A stretch of 64,000 nt of DNA from Incurvaria masculella (Eukaryota > Arthropoda > Insecta > Lepidoptera > Incurvariidae): positions 9,070,501-9,134,500 of the forward strand of contig OX335641.1 in assembly GCA_946894095.1 (NCBI GenBank), read 5' to 3'. Of this stretch, positions 47,075 to 58,040 are shown one piece after another. Made by a program: the position numbers and the translations under genes. Position 1 is the first letter of the stretch, and each line of letters begins with the position of its first letter. Below the pieces are notes generated by a model that saw only the letters and a list, made by a program, of their open reading frames with translations, was not told the origin of the DNA and did no database searches.

Positions 47075-47375
47075 GGAAGGCATGCGCTCGAAATCGTGGC
47101 GCCGCCGTATGGTCAATGTGACAATATCATTGTATGGGAATCCGGCGTCGCATCATATCCCACACAGTCGAAACATCGCAACGCGCGCGAATGTGCTCTA
47201 AGATGCGTTCGTTAAATCAGTTCACACCCACGAAAAACCCCCAATACGTCCGTGCTATGTTTGCACGTGTCATGTAAGTTTAAGTTGGGTTGGTAGTTTT
47301 TGAAAAAACTTTTTGAAAAAAAGACAGCAGGTCTCATAGTAAACCCGCTAGATGGCATATCTCCTTACTATTTAT
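47075..47375 (+). repeat. unclassified repeat X, copy b
   Basis: Collinear with copy a, with small extra segments. Ends about 100 bp before the hammerhead-like motif at 47.5 kb. Confidence 0.55.
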
Positions 47376-47464
47376 CTATGAACCCAACAAAATGGTTGTT
47401 CTGTTGTAAGCACAGCGCGCTCATGGTCTATGCTATGGTTCTGATAACAGTTAATTTTAAAATG

Positions 47465-47545
47465 TTTTCTGCTCAAATTATTGCTTACGTCAAGTCAACG
47501 TTTCGTCCACTTCATGGACTTCCTCAGAACTATTTATTTGGGAAC
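47465..47545 (-). ncRNA. putative type I hammerhead ribozyme
   Basis: Minus-strand order: a helix I strand ending AGTT, CTGAGGA (47521-47527), helix II GTCC/GGAC with a short loop, GAAAC, helix III CGT-loop-ACG, then the T and A of a GUA cleavage triplet. The 3' strand AGC pairs back to the base of helix I, and a distal CAAAT/ATTTG helix lies beyond an internal loop. All core positions fit. No Penelope coding sequence is recognisable next to it, so it may be a solo relic of a Penelope-type arm. Confidence 0.55.
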
Positions 47546-47626
47546 ATTTTAATAACGTGTAGTTGAGTCTACCAAACATTAGAATTGACCAAAATCAAGT
47601 TTTCATCCCTTTTCTCAGTGATGTTA

Positions 47627-48018
47627 TGCCAGCCCAGTGGCGGGGCGCCGCCGCTGTACCGTTTGGTAATAAAGTTGGACAAACTGTGGGTGCGGTCGAA
47701 TTGTGGACGGGTGACTGTATTTTCGACCGTTGAGGTTGGCCGTGGCCATACTTACTGTTCGTAGGGTAAGTTTCGCACGAGTTGGTAACATCGCTTTGAA
47801 TGAAAGATGATCAGAAGCGGCAATAAACATTTTCCGTGCTTCCATTCAATTCAATATAGCTTAGTATAAGTACAAGAACGGTACAATACCTGGCATGACA
47901 CCTAGTTCCTATGTTATGGAGATATCATGAGAGTTGTTGAACTATCAGATCATAGAGCTATTGAGATATATTGAGATATCATGATAGAGTTAATAGCCAT
48001 CCATGTGCAGCAAAAAAT
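47627..48018 (+). mobile_element. SINE with degraded 5S-type head
   Basis: GCCAGCCCAGTGGCGGGGCG, then GACGGGTGACTGTATTTTCG (C-box relic), AGGTTGGCCGTGG, body GAGTTGGTAACATCGCTTTG and tail TTAATAGCCATCCATGTGCAG. The region before the tail is expanded by short GAGATATCATGA-type repeats (47926-47990). Confidence 0.72.
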
Positions 48019-48530
48019 CACAATTTATCACTATCACAATACACCGTTTACCTAAACGACATATTCAGCAAAATACATAGAACTTTGGATGATTTATTTA
48101 ATACGAGCATTGTGCGTGTAAATAAGTTATATAAGTCTAAATAAACATCATTCTATAGCCCCTTAAACATATCAAAATATCTTACCAAAAATGCAAATAA
48201 AGTTATAGTTATCTATAATATTATCCTGCTAATCTATGCATGCATTTGGATTGGTTTTTATATCAGCAAGCACAGGGACAATTGTCTTAACCCTAATTTA
48301 TTCATAATTAAAATAGAGCAGTACAATGCCGACATGGATCAAAGCATGCGCAGCATTGGCGATTTATACTAAATTACCATGACGCGAAATGATCAATTTA
48401 CGCGATTTGTAATTGATCGATTTAGTAACGCTCTGATCATATTGATTGTTATCACTTAAAAAACATATATGTTCATTCGTTTCATAGTTGCGATATTACC
48501 GTAAGTACTTTCATCAGTTAACTACTTTAA

Positions 48531-49002
48531 GGCGCTAGGACTAGCCAACTACTCGCGCCATACAAATGCACTTTTTAACAAATGTAATAATATGTAGTGA
48601 AACGCTTCAGCAAATCCAAATAGAACTCCAGACTGATAATGGATTGTTAATATTGTTTTATTCCATCATTTATTTAAATAATAATAAAAATAAAAAAAGT
48701 TGATTTTTCTCATTAGAAATCTGAAAGTCATTCGATTTCTAGATATAAGCAAAAATAGCATATATGCATAAACAAAAAATTCCATTTGCTTTTAGATTTC
48801 TACATTTAGTCAAAAAAGTCCAGAAATGGACACCGTTTCCGCAATGTATTTTGTATAGAAAAAGGAAACATACATTAACGAAAATCATTCGATTCCTAGA
48901 CAAGGAATCATATATTGTAAGGATGACACTTATAATCGTCAGACTTAGTTAGTTTACTAGGGGTGCCTCGTCTAACTTTGCGATTTGGCTAGTACCAGGC
49001 CC
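48531..49002. mobile_element. TTAA-target MITE, family 1, copy b (472 bp)
   Basis: Flanked by TTAA at 48527-48530 and 49003-49006, same orientation as copy a. Differences are mostly point changes plus small indels. It lies just upstream of the fossil mariner. Confidence 0.85.
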
Positions 49003-49575
49003 TTAAGGAGCGACATCTACATTAGAAATAATTTCAAAAGATTTTTAAATTTAAAGCTAATCAATTCCTAAAGTCCTGTTTCAGACAGATTTGAACTAGG
49101 AAATCCCCTTCACCTACTATATGGAAGGGTCAAGCTCGCCCGGATTGGCGACAGTGGAAGCTGATCCAACTCAATATACAGCTGAGCTTGCTGCGGGCTT
49201 TGGAGTTAGTTTCAAAACAATTTTGAAGCCTTGCGTCAAATCGGAAAGATAAAAAAGCTAGATAAGTGGGTGCCACACGAACTAAGCGACCAACAGCGAG
49301 ACTTACGGGTCGAAGCATGCATAGCACTACTGAATCGGCATAGAAACGAGGGAAATATAAATCGAATTGTTACCTGCCATGAAAAATTGGATCCCGTACG
49401 ACAACCGTCATTGGGTGAATCCGGGTACAGCACCTAATCAGTGAAGATTACTCATAGGAAGATGATGGTGACTATCTGGTGGATAAGTGCCAGACGTGTA
49501 CATCGCAGCTTCTTAGAGAATGGCACAACAGTGACGGCATATGTATATTGCCAAAAATTGCAAACAATGATGGAG

Positions 49576-49675
49576 AATACTTAATGTTTACGGATATACA
49601 GTGTTAAAAAGGCTCACTTCTTTCCGACGTTTCGTCCACCACGTTGCGGACATCATCAGGATCGCGGCGCGACCT
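49576..49675 (-). repeat. Penelope arm, 3' copy
   Basis: Exactly 100 bp, identical to the reverse complement of 50714-50813. Lies 3' of the coding region on the minus strand, so it is the normal-orientation arm. Confidence 0.92.
49629..49660 (-). ncRNA. hammerhead-ribozyme-like core in the Penelope arm
   Basis: On the minus strand: CTGATGA, then a helix II with GTCC pairing to GGAC, then GAAAC, which is the conserved hammerhead core order. Helices I and III are not convincing in the monomer, and the base at the expected cleavage position would be G, so activity is doubtful. Hammerheads are known in Penelope-like elements. The inverted arm carries the same core at 50729-50760 (+). Confidence 0.5.
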
Positions 49676-49700
49676 CGAGGACCTCTGACGCGTCGTCCAG

Positions 49701-50713
49701 TCAGAAGTCAACTAAAGGTCGTCGGCTGCGGAGATTGTAGCTGTGGGTAGGTTCAGCTACAGATGCGGGTAGTAACACAGCACTTCGTTGGGCGATGAAA
49801 TTGTCTGTGCAAACTATGCTCACGGTGTCACTATGCGACAGTGTGGGCAGCTGAACCCTTGTGTTGCTATATTGTGCCAGTACTGGAGACCAAGACGATG
49901 ATAGCCTCATACTGTCATCTCTGTTGAAATTCGGATGTCTTGAAATCTCAATGGATTCTCGTACCAAACGGGGTATATATTGTTTTTCAACAGCGATTGT
50001 TTTAACTTGGTCGAAACGGATCCAATGATTGCTTCCATTGTTCAAGACATGCTCACAGATCGCCGACTTGTGAAACTCATTGTTTTTGACTGCCTTGATG
50101 TGCTCTCCTATTCTTGTTTGCACACTTCGTTTTGTCTGGCCAATATAGTTTTTCCCACAGCTACATGGTACTTTATATACTCCTGGGGCCTGTAGTGGGA
50201 TTTTGTCTTTAGCTGATCTTAGCTTGGAGGATATTTTTGCGAGAGGTTTGAAAAAGGTTTTTATGCCCATTTTTCTGAACATCTTTCCTATGCGATCCGT
50301 GACACCTCGCACGTATGGGAGGTATGCGCACTGTCTTTGGACTTCAGCCCTCTGTATCCTTTTTCTCGCTGTTTGCTGACAGAAATCCTTGGCACGAGTC
50401 TTGTAGTCATTGTAAGTTAAAACCTCCTTCACATATTTCAACTCCTCGTTCACATGTTCGACGTCACAGATTTTGTACGCGCGGTTCACGAGAGACTGTG
50501 TGACAGACCTCAGCTGTGCTGGATGGTGATGCGAGTTAGCGTTCAAGTACCTGTTGTTGTGCGTAGGTTTGCGGTAGACTGTGTGGCCCAGCGTGCCGTC
50601 AGCTCTCCTCGTGACCAAAACATCAAGAAACGCTAAACTTCCTTCTTTCTCAATCTCAATCGTGAACTTAATCTGTGGGTGAATCCGGTTATGTGGGTGG
50701 GTGAATGAATATG
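49701..50713 (-). CDS. Penelope-like polyprotein, C-terminal RT plus GIY-YIG endonuclease (5'-truncated)
   Basis: The frame is open from the inner edge of the inverted arm (50713) to the stop at 49701, about 337 codons; the true start is missing. The N-terminal part (IHPQIKFTIEIEKEGSLAFL, then VTRRADG and VYRKPTH) is the end of the Penelope RT domain. Residues around PCSCGKNYIGQTKRSVQTRI with the following EH form the GIY-YIG core with its Cys-rich insert. The downstream VRESIEI supplies the expected catalytic Glu. The family nicks DNA and reverse transcribes its own RNA. No internal stop, so the truncated copy is young relative to its mariner host. A downstream ATG-less start at 50618 (TTG) has no support as a real initiation site. 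Confidence 0.88.
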
Positions 50714-50813
50714 AGGTCGCGCCGCGATCCTGATGATGTCCGCAACGTGGTGGACGAAACGTCGGAAAGAAGTGAGCCTTTTTAACACTGTATATCCGTA
50801 AACATTAAGTATT
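50714..50813 (+). repeat. Penelope arm, inverted 5' copy
   Basis: Perfect inverted partner of 49576-49675. The coding frame starts right at its inner edge, which shows the junction where the truncated element was joined to an inverted arm. Confidence 0.92.
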
Positions 50814-51024
50814 ATGTCGAACAACAGTGAAAATCTAAATAAACATAAATGATGGAGAAGCTTGCAATTCAATAACCAAGACTGGTCAATCGCCCTTGCT
50901 TATTGCTTCTCCACGACAAACTTCACGACTGACCATCGTAAAAGTGACAAGAGTTACGGCTGGAAGCTCTCCGTCACCCACCGTACTCAACGTAGCTCAC
51001 TCCAACGGATTTCAATATTTTAAA

Positions 51025-53566
51025 AAAATTTAACAATATTTAAGTGGCAAAAACACCCGGGAGCACGGAGATCCACAATTATAGAAAATATGAAATCATT
51101 AAATGTACAAGAATAAACCCGTCATAATCGAGAGTATGATACCGATGCACAGAATATTATTGATGCTGACTCTTCCAGTGGATTCATTTAAAATATCCTT
51201 GGTAATAATATGGTATATAGATGTTCATTCATTTCGCAGTAGCTTGCGGTGATTTCACAGAATCGAGTCGATGAATAAAAGCTGATTAAGAAGTTGCTTA
51301 ACACTTAATTGTACAGTACGGACACTTTACGCAGACCGGAGACACAATTTTTTTAAACGAGACTTTAAACATTTAATCGAAATTTATATATATAACACTT
51401 TGACGATAGGCATGCCACGTCATTTCATATATTAATTACATAAAACATTACCTTTGGAAACAAATATTGGCTTTGTTAAAAAACACGATTTCCGCCAGGT
51501 GTTATACCAGGAACTGCTTGTATTGCAAGGCTGCATTGAACTGGATAAAAAACACGGACAATTTTCACTGTCGCTTAGACCATTGTCTATTCAATGGGAT
51601 GGTACCAACATGAACTGGATATTTTTTCCTGTACTTTCCGCCGTTTTATGGCGCGTTCCACAATCCATTTTCCTTGGGTTCTACAAACGCGAGATAAAAT
51701 TGGCAGTGCCTGGATTTTGCTTTATACGATGCCACCTGTGCCAGTCCCATATCCCAGATTATCAGACAGTATAGTTTCGGAACACCCTGCGGCAGATGGC
51801 CGCAGGCTGCGGTGGCTGCGCTGCCATCGTTATGAAGTTGTCGATCGCCGCTGCGTCACCGAGCACCAGGTCATTCATTGCAATTAACTGATGCACAAAT
51901 ACCATTACAGGCACACCCGCTAGGTGTATTGCTCGACTCAAGTTTATGTATGAAATTATGTAAAAGTCAATCAAAGAAATAAATCTGCATTCATTCTTGC
52001 AGTGTTTTTTTTTAAATGTAATTCTGTTAAATTTTACGACGCTGACCGGACAACATCTGCTTACGTTTAAATGTACAGTGATCTTTTTAGTAAAGTAGCT
52101 ACTGTTATATTTTTTCTAATCTTCAGTGCGTTGATGATCAATTGACAATTTATCATAAATCCATCAATATCGGGCCGTGTTTCATAGGTAAAGTCCACCA
52201 TAGTCTGTTAACGCACTTGTTTGTTGTCACAAATTGGTCTTATTCGACGTAAGAACCCTGATCAGTGTCGCAAGTGGACTACGAACCATAGCCCACCTCG
52301 AATGACGATATACTATTATATTAATTGTACCAAGGGTCCTCCATGGCTAAATGATCCAGGTACCTAGCAGACAAAATGTATACTGAACCGTAACACCCCG
52401 TTGGTAGTCAGAACCTGGTAAAATAATAGCAGATGTTTTGCCTATGGGCAATTAACCTGTGGACACGCCGCTGCATAAGCACAACTCGAGTCGTAAAGTC
52501 AAAATATCGAGCAATCATTTTTACGGGTCGTTTTGCGCAGGCATGTGCGTATTAAATATGCAAACTGTCGCCTTAATATTGTGTAATTGAAACTTCACGT
52601 TCGTTGTCGGTCCTTTTTAGTGCCTCTACAAATACGTAGAGAATAAACGATAACTTAATTTATAATTATCAAATGTCATTGTCGTGAATTTTAAATTTTA
52701 CAAAATAATTTCAAATTATGATACATAAATGCTTAATTAACTAATTTAAGTAAACTACTACATAGCATAACTAATATATAGCAACGACGAACTGTAAGAA
52801 ATCCTCTTAGTTTTTTTTTCTTCCTTCCTCAATTTAACCAAATTTATTTTCACCTTCTTGCATAATGTGTGCTATAAAATATGTGCCTATGTCCGTGGAA
52901 CTTTTAAGATTCATTTAAATTTTGCTAAGTTAGTAATCGATCAGTTAAGTTTTTGCTTATTTCCAAAGATTTATTAACGTACAATTTTATTATCGGTAAA
53001 CTGTGCATTCGGAAACAAACATTGGCGGAGATAAATCCGAAAATATATTACATCTCACGCATGTTGTTGACCAAATTCTTTACATTCTATTTAACTCTTT
53101 GATCCATTTGGGTTATACGTGATCCTTAACTTAAAGCCTAACCGGCACAGGAATTCTAAACCCCTTCGGGCATGCTGCGTCCAACCTTGCCAACATCAAA
53201 AGCTATCCGTGAGATGTTCGACACATTCTCCGAACAAAAATTACCCTGTCAGTACCGGTGTGTGTGATCCGACAGTCAAATTAAGGGTTAATCATAGCAG
53301 CCTCGAGCGCGCCCCTGTCAAGGCGTTACAGGTATTTGACCCTAACTCTATATATGCACATATGTCCTAAAATCGGTATGCGACTATAGTACATCCACGG
53401 AGTAATCGCTTTCACAAGTGCATTAACAAAACTACAATAATAGTTCCACAATAATATTTATAATAATAATGCACTAGGCAGGCGATTTATTATGGAGTGA
53501 AACAAATAATATTTAGTATTCAAATAATGTTAGTTTTTACAATGAAATTCATTCAATTCCTTTTTT
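51025..53566. other. mostly unassigned DNA
   Basis: Contains a SINE fragment at 51.5 kb and a GC3-rich open minus frame at 51.76-51.97 kb; nothing else recognised. Confidence 0.5.
51508..51616 (-). mobile_element. SINE body fragment, reverse
   Basis: Matches the central body only: TGCATTGAACTGGATAAAAA, ACGGACAATTTTCACTG, TTCAATGGGATGGTACCAAC. Confidence 0.65.
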
Positions 53567-53942
53567 AGAGTTCCGTACCCAAAGGGTAAAAACGGAACCC
53601 TATTACTAAGCCTCCGCTGTCCGTCCTTCCGTCCGTCCGTCCGTCCGTCCGTCCGTCCGTCCGTCCGTCCGTCCATCCGTCCGTCCGTCCGTCCGTCTGT
53701 CCGTCCGTCCGTCCGTCCGTCCGTCCGTCCGTCCGTCCGTCTGTCACAGGGCTGTATCTCATGAACCATAATAGGTAGGCAGCTGAAATTTTCACAGAGT
53801 GTGTATTTATTTTGCCGCTATAACAACAAATAGGTAAACTAAAAAAATTATAAAAATTAAAGGGGGCCCGATACAAAAAACGTGATTTTGATGGTACGGA
53901 ACCCTTCGTGTGCGAGTCCGAATCGCACTTGGACGGTTTTTT
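53567..53942 (+). repeat. (CCGT)n repeat, copy 8, with expanded tetranucleotide tract
   Basis: Same layout as copy 1 but the CCGT tract covers about 53617-53743 with only a few interruptions (CCTT, CCAT, CTGT). Ends GTGCGAGTCCGAATCGCAC. Confidence 0.85.
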
Positions 53943-54148
53943 ACCTTTTCATAAAATCTGGTAGTCGACAACTTCCTATCTTTCATTCACCTGTACTTCA
54001 CATTGAGTCAAATTTATTAAATTACTTTTTAAGCACATTTTTCGTCGTTGTGACCAGACAAATCACAATAAATTACATGGTTTTAACGAATAAAGTCGAC
54101 GTGCATTTTTTTTATATACACAATTCAAAGTCATGTTTTTTTATGCAA

Positions 54149-54487
54149 CCTGACGTGAATGGCTAATACCACATAACTACCGTAATGATATTAGCCCAAT
54201 ACACCACATTCCCGAAGGATTTAGGTGCCATGCCAGGACTTTCCCTTTATAAGCAGAGCTACATTGAACTGGGTGGAAAACACGGAAAATTTTCCATTGC
54301 CGCTTCGACCATCTTTCCATCTTTTCGTCCAATGCGATGGTACCAACCCGGGCGGTCTTAAACCCTACCACCTAGTAGGGGAAAGTGCATGAAAGAGAAA
54401 GAAAGTGGTGCAAGTCAGGGCGAGGAATTGAACCCAAACCTCTGGTACACTAGGTCAGTCCTCGCGCCACTAGGATACGAGCCGCTC
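54149..54487 (-). mobile_element. SINE with tRNA-like head, reverse
   Basis: Full structure on the minus strand: GAGCGGCTCGTATCCTAGTG head, B-box GGGTTCAATTCC, spacer GCACTTTCCCCTACTAGG, body GGTTGGTACCATCGCATTGG and TCGAAGCGGCAATGG, tail GGTATTAGCCATTC. Confidence 0.85.
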
Positions 54488-55339
54488 AATCAGGCGTTAG
54501 GCGAAAGCATGCAGTAAGAAATATTCCGATTTCTGTGAGTAAGAATGATTCTAACAAATCCCTTATTTCATGTCTACGCTAAAAATGATAGAATTCATCT
54601 GTTATAATTTTACTAGTGTTTTAACATTATGTTCAAGCCTTGACCAAACTAATACAATCTGTGAGATGTTATCGAGTCCAAGGAAAGTAATAATTGAGCC
54701 GCATTGGAAGTCAGATTTATGGGTACCACGCCAAAAGTTATTTATCAATTCGCACCTAAGATTCTCACTACTGATAGTGCCCTGCCACTTTTTTCGCTCT
54801 TCGTCTTGAGTTTGTGTATCAGGTTGATCGTTTTTGATTAAATAACACACTAACTTGCTTGATTCCTTGATTGGTACTAAACCAATATCAAAGAATGCAT
54901 TTATATACCTTCAGTAGTCAGGGCCGAAAGTGAATGATTTTCTACTTGAAACTATTTTCTATTCCACGACTTTTGTTGCAAAGAGAAACAAATACCTTCT
55001 CATACATATTTGTGATTAGGTTATTATTATTAAACAGTTACGCGAAGGATGATAATGTTTGGTCTTTAAAACAAAAGATGTTTCTTTTATTGTTCAGCTG
55101 TGTGTACTGATATACAGTGGAGATAATTTTATATCGAGTTAAACAAATCCTTGGATAGAATAAGATAGGACAGTCCTGAAGCAGTACATGGAAGTATATG
55201 GCAATCCGAAGCCATACCTGAAGCGATACCTCGTAGACGACTACGAGGTATCCCGTAATTTAGAAACCCTCCAACTCCCAAGGGATGTAGGGTCTCTCTC
55301 TTCATTCTGTCGTCTCTAGCATGACCAATGCGCGTCGGA

Positions 55340-55545
55340 GCTTCATAAAACTGTCCCTCCATCCCCTTTCTACCATCGGTCACCGCGGAACAGGCAGGGA
55401 ACGCACTCACTCACTGTCGACATTCGCACAATAAGAACCAACCGATTCTCTAGATTCTTTATCTATAGGGTCCGTAACTATGGAATGTGCTCCCTGCAGA
55501 GGTGTTTTAGCCCAATATTGACAACTTTTGATTCTTCAAACATGG
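55340..55545 (+). mobile_element. LINE C-terminal remnant, family B
   Basis: TGTCCCTCCATCCCCTTTC, CACTGTCGACATTCGCAC, then a frame reading RTNRFSRFFIY at about 55435, the pre-LWNxLP motif. Confidence 0.55.
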
Positions 55546-56449
55546 TGCTCATCATTGCAGGGCTAAATGTCAATTTATACTTTTTATGCAATCATTTTTA
55601 CTATGATGTTTCTAAAAATATCTCAGTGAAAATATTGCAACAATTCATAGCAGAGAATTCGCAGTTCTACAATTGTATCCTAATATTATGCAAACACTCA
55701 TATAGATAGGCATCTATTTTAGTATGGAGACTTTACCGATAGAAACTAACTCACTCAAACGTATTCAGATCTGAAGCTGACACCATATTGTCCACGAAAG
55801 TAATAACAATAATTTCCGCCGCCCCTACCGAATGTCAGTAGAAACAGTATAGAGGTAATTCACGAGATTATTATTGAAGATAGCGGTCTGGGCGACCAGG
55901 CACCGCCGCACCGCCGCGCCGCCGGAGGGTTGAACTTACCTTTTAATTACCCAGGCACAAAAAAATATTCGATGTGGGCGAGGGTTAGTTTTCTATTTCG
56001 TTGTTAATTAATTTCTACAACATTTCGCCGTCCACTGTCAAGTGACCATTTGTCATTTACAGCTTTCGCTGATGTGGGAGATATTCAATTTCAATTTGCT
56101 GAGTGTTCGCATAGCGGTATGTTCGCCCGTTGTATTTTCCGACAGGACATAAGCTCGGGTATAAAATTTTATTAAAAAAATGTATTGTAAAATGTATATT
56201 TTGTATCGTATTTTTGTAAACAAGCTGAAAATTTGAAAATTCGATTTTTTGATTGATTTGAAAAAAGGTTGTTTATACCCACCCATCTTCTTAGAATCAC
56301 CTAATCTAGGAAATAGGTGAAAATAAAAAAAAACTCTCCATTTCAATTCCAAAATGCTCTCAATTTTATTTAAGACTAATACAATTCATAAAAAATATCA
56401 CTTTAGGACAGGCCTAAAATTATAATGTTGTCGATGTAAAACATTCTTC

Positions 56450-57095
56450 CATTGCTACCCAGCCCGGCTTCGCACGGGTCCATTCAAGTTTGGTTTGAAT
56501 TTGATTTGCTCGCGAATAACAAAAAAAAAACTGTTGATCCGATTCCTAACGGTTGCTGTTTGTGGGGACTAGCCTGCTCCAATTGGCAACATGTCCGATG
56601 GCGGGTATAGTTTTTGCAAAAATACTGATATTTGTCATGAACTGTTGCACATGGCATGAAATGTTGATTTTGTGAATGCAAATTATTTTATTGTTTTTAC
56701 TTGTGTTTTCCTTATATCACAAATCTTAAATACTTACTATTATTGTTACAAAAAAAATAAGATCTATGTAAACGTAGACTAAAAGGACATGAATAAAATT
56801 ACCTTTCTTCGCTGAGATTGCTGAACTGGCAATTGAACTTGCTTGAAAATATTACAAATCCAAATGCAGTGTACTGCCTAAGGATGACGAATAAACAATC
56901 AACAATACCAAACTTCACTGGACTAATCTTAAGAATACCTAAAAAAAATTATTAAAATCGGTACAGACGCCGTTGTTTTATATTGAAATTCGCTCAAGCG
57001 GAGCTTCTAAACTCATCTGAAGGTAGCCGACAATTTCATCAAAATCGGTCCAGCCGTTTTGGAGCCCATAGGCAACATACAAACATAGATTTTTA
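56450..57095 (-). repeat. repeat with CCCGGCTTCGCACGGGT end motif
   Basis: CAGCCCGGCTTCGCACGGGT at 56460 (hairpin-forming) and AATTTCATCAAAATCGGTCC at 57033 match a block also seen near 10020. Probably a degraded Helitron-like or LINE-linked repeat. Confidence 0.4.
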
Positions 57096-57634
57096 TATGA
57101 ATTCGTCGGTTGTATACTTTCTAGCAATAGTCAGATAAAATAATCATTGGCAAAACGAGGTTGAAACTAGTCAACAACCGAATGCCCCGAGACCAAATAT
57201 CAGTGCTCGGGAGCCAGAAATGGCACCCGTGGTAATTTTTTTATATAAATGCATGAATTCCCTACACATCGTGAACCATTGAAAAGTAAAAAAAATATTA
57301 CAGGCATTCTGACGGATGGACAAGACTAAATGACATGAGTTCTGAGAAACGGCGGAAGCCTAAAATGTATGCCAATATTCAATCCTCGCGCATCTGAACA
57401 TTTTCCCTTGAACAAGCTGGGAGCTCCGTATATCTCCCGGTCGATGGCGTCCGTCCGAGTGAGTGTTCTTTTTGTGGTCGCATTCCGCCGTGACCTGACC
57501 ACGCGATAACAAATCCACCGTGCAGCCGACTTCTGTTCTTGTAACGGAGGTGTTGCATGACTCATATTATAAAACTTTTTCCTTCGTGGAACTGCTTTGA
57601 TATTACCATACATATTGTCATGATGTTTACCTAA

Positions 57635-57792
57635 CCATGCCAGGTTCTTCCTTATATGGCACAGCTACGTTGAACTGTAAAAAAATACCTACAGATTTCA
57701 TTCATGCTGCGACCATCAATTATTCAATGCGATGGTACCAATCCGGGCCTATATACCTAGTCAATAAAGAATTTACGTGGTATACAAACTAC
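57635..57792 (-). mobile_element. SINE body fragment, reverse
   Basis: CATGCCAGGTTCTTCCTTAT, TACGTTGAACTG and CAATGCGATGGTACCAATCC place it in the SINE body; the head and most of the tail are absent. Confidence 0.65.
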
Positions 57793-58040
57793 AGCCAGCC
57801 TGAGTGGTCAGTCTGAGTTCTTACCTAAATTGGCGTTTAAGGAACTTCGAAGCTACGTAAAAACGTCAAACCCCATACAAGTTTTTACTATATATTCTGT
57901 GGTTTGAATCATTCAAGCTGTCAAAATCAAACTCAGACTTCCGATTTATGCAAACGCGTAGTCGGCGTAAACGGCAACGTCAACGTAGTTTCGGCAACGG
58001 TGAGTAAGCTGTCAAATCAAACTTGGACTCCCAAATGCTC
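57792..58040 (-). mobile_element. MITE, family 3, truncated copy
   Basis: CAGTCTGAGTTCTTACC TIR, then CCATACAAGTTTTTACTA and GGTGAGTAAGCTGTCAAATC in the same order as 30854-31100; the far end is missing. Confidence 0.7.

Larger units (their letters stand above)
49578..50847 (-). mobile_element. 5'-truncated Penelope-like element with inverted 100-bp arms
   Basis: Inserted into a fossil mariner, flanked by a perfect 12-bp target duplication AATGATGGAGAA (49566-49577 and 50848-50859). Read on the minus strand it holds the end of the RT domain, a GIY-YIG endonuclease and a 3' arm. The 5' end carries an inverted copy of that arm plus a 34-nt AT-rich tail (50814-50847). Inverted partial copies at the 5' end and pseudo-LTR structures are known for Penelope-like elements. 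Confidence 0.88.
49140..51020 (+). pseudogene. fossil mariner transposase, split by the Penelope element
   Basis: Part 1 (49140-49577) holds the HTH-linker region, with RQIGKIKKLDKWVPHELSDQ then ACIALLNRHRNEG and a degraded TCHEKLD in place of the catalytic TCDEKW. It continues to an LQTMMEKL-like stretch. Part 2 resumes at 50860 after the target duplication (ACTTCACGACTGACC region, then a HPPYSPN-like end near 50970-51005). Several stops and frameshifts; the second and third Asp motifs are corrupted. Different lineage from the intact mariner at 20.4 kb. Confidence 0.8.

Noticed and set aside
47926..47990. Spaced short repeats resembling a CRISPR-like array
   Set aside because: Irregular GAGATATCATGA slippage within a SINE; eukaryotic context.
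49236..49433. Minus-strand ORF over the fossil mariner
   Set aside because: The plus strand carries the transposase homology; the minus frame is a shadow.
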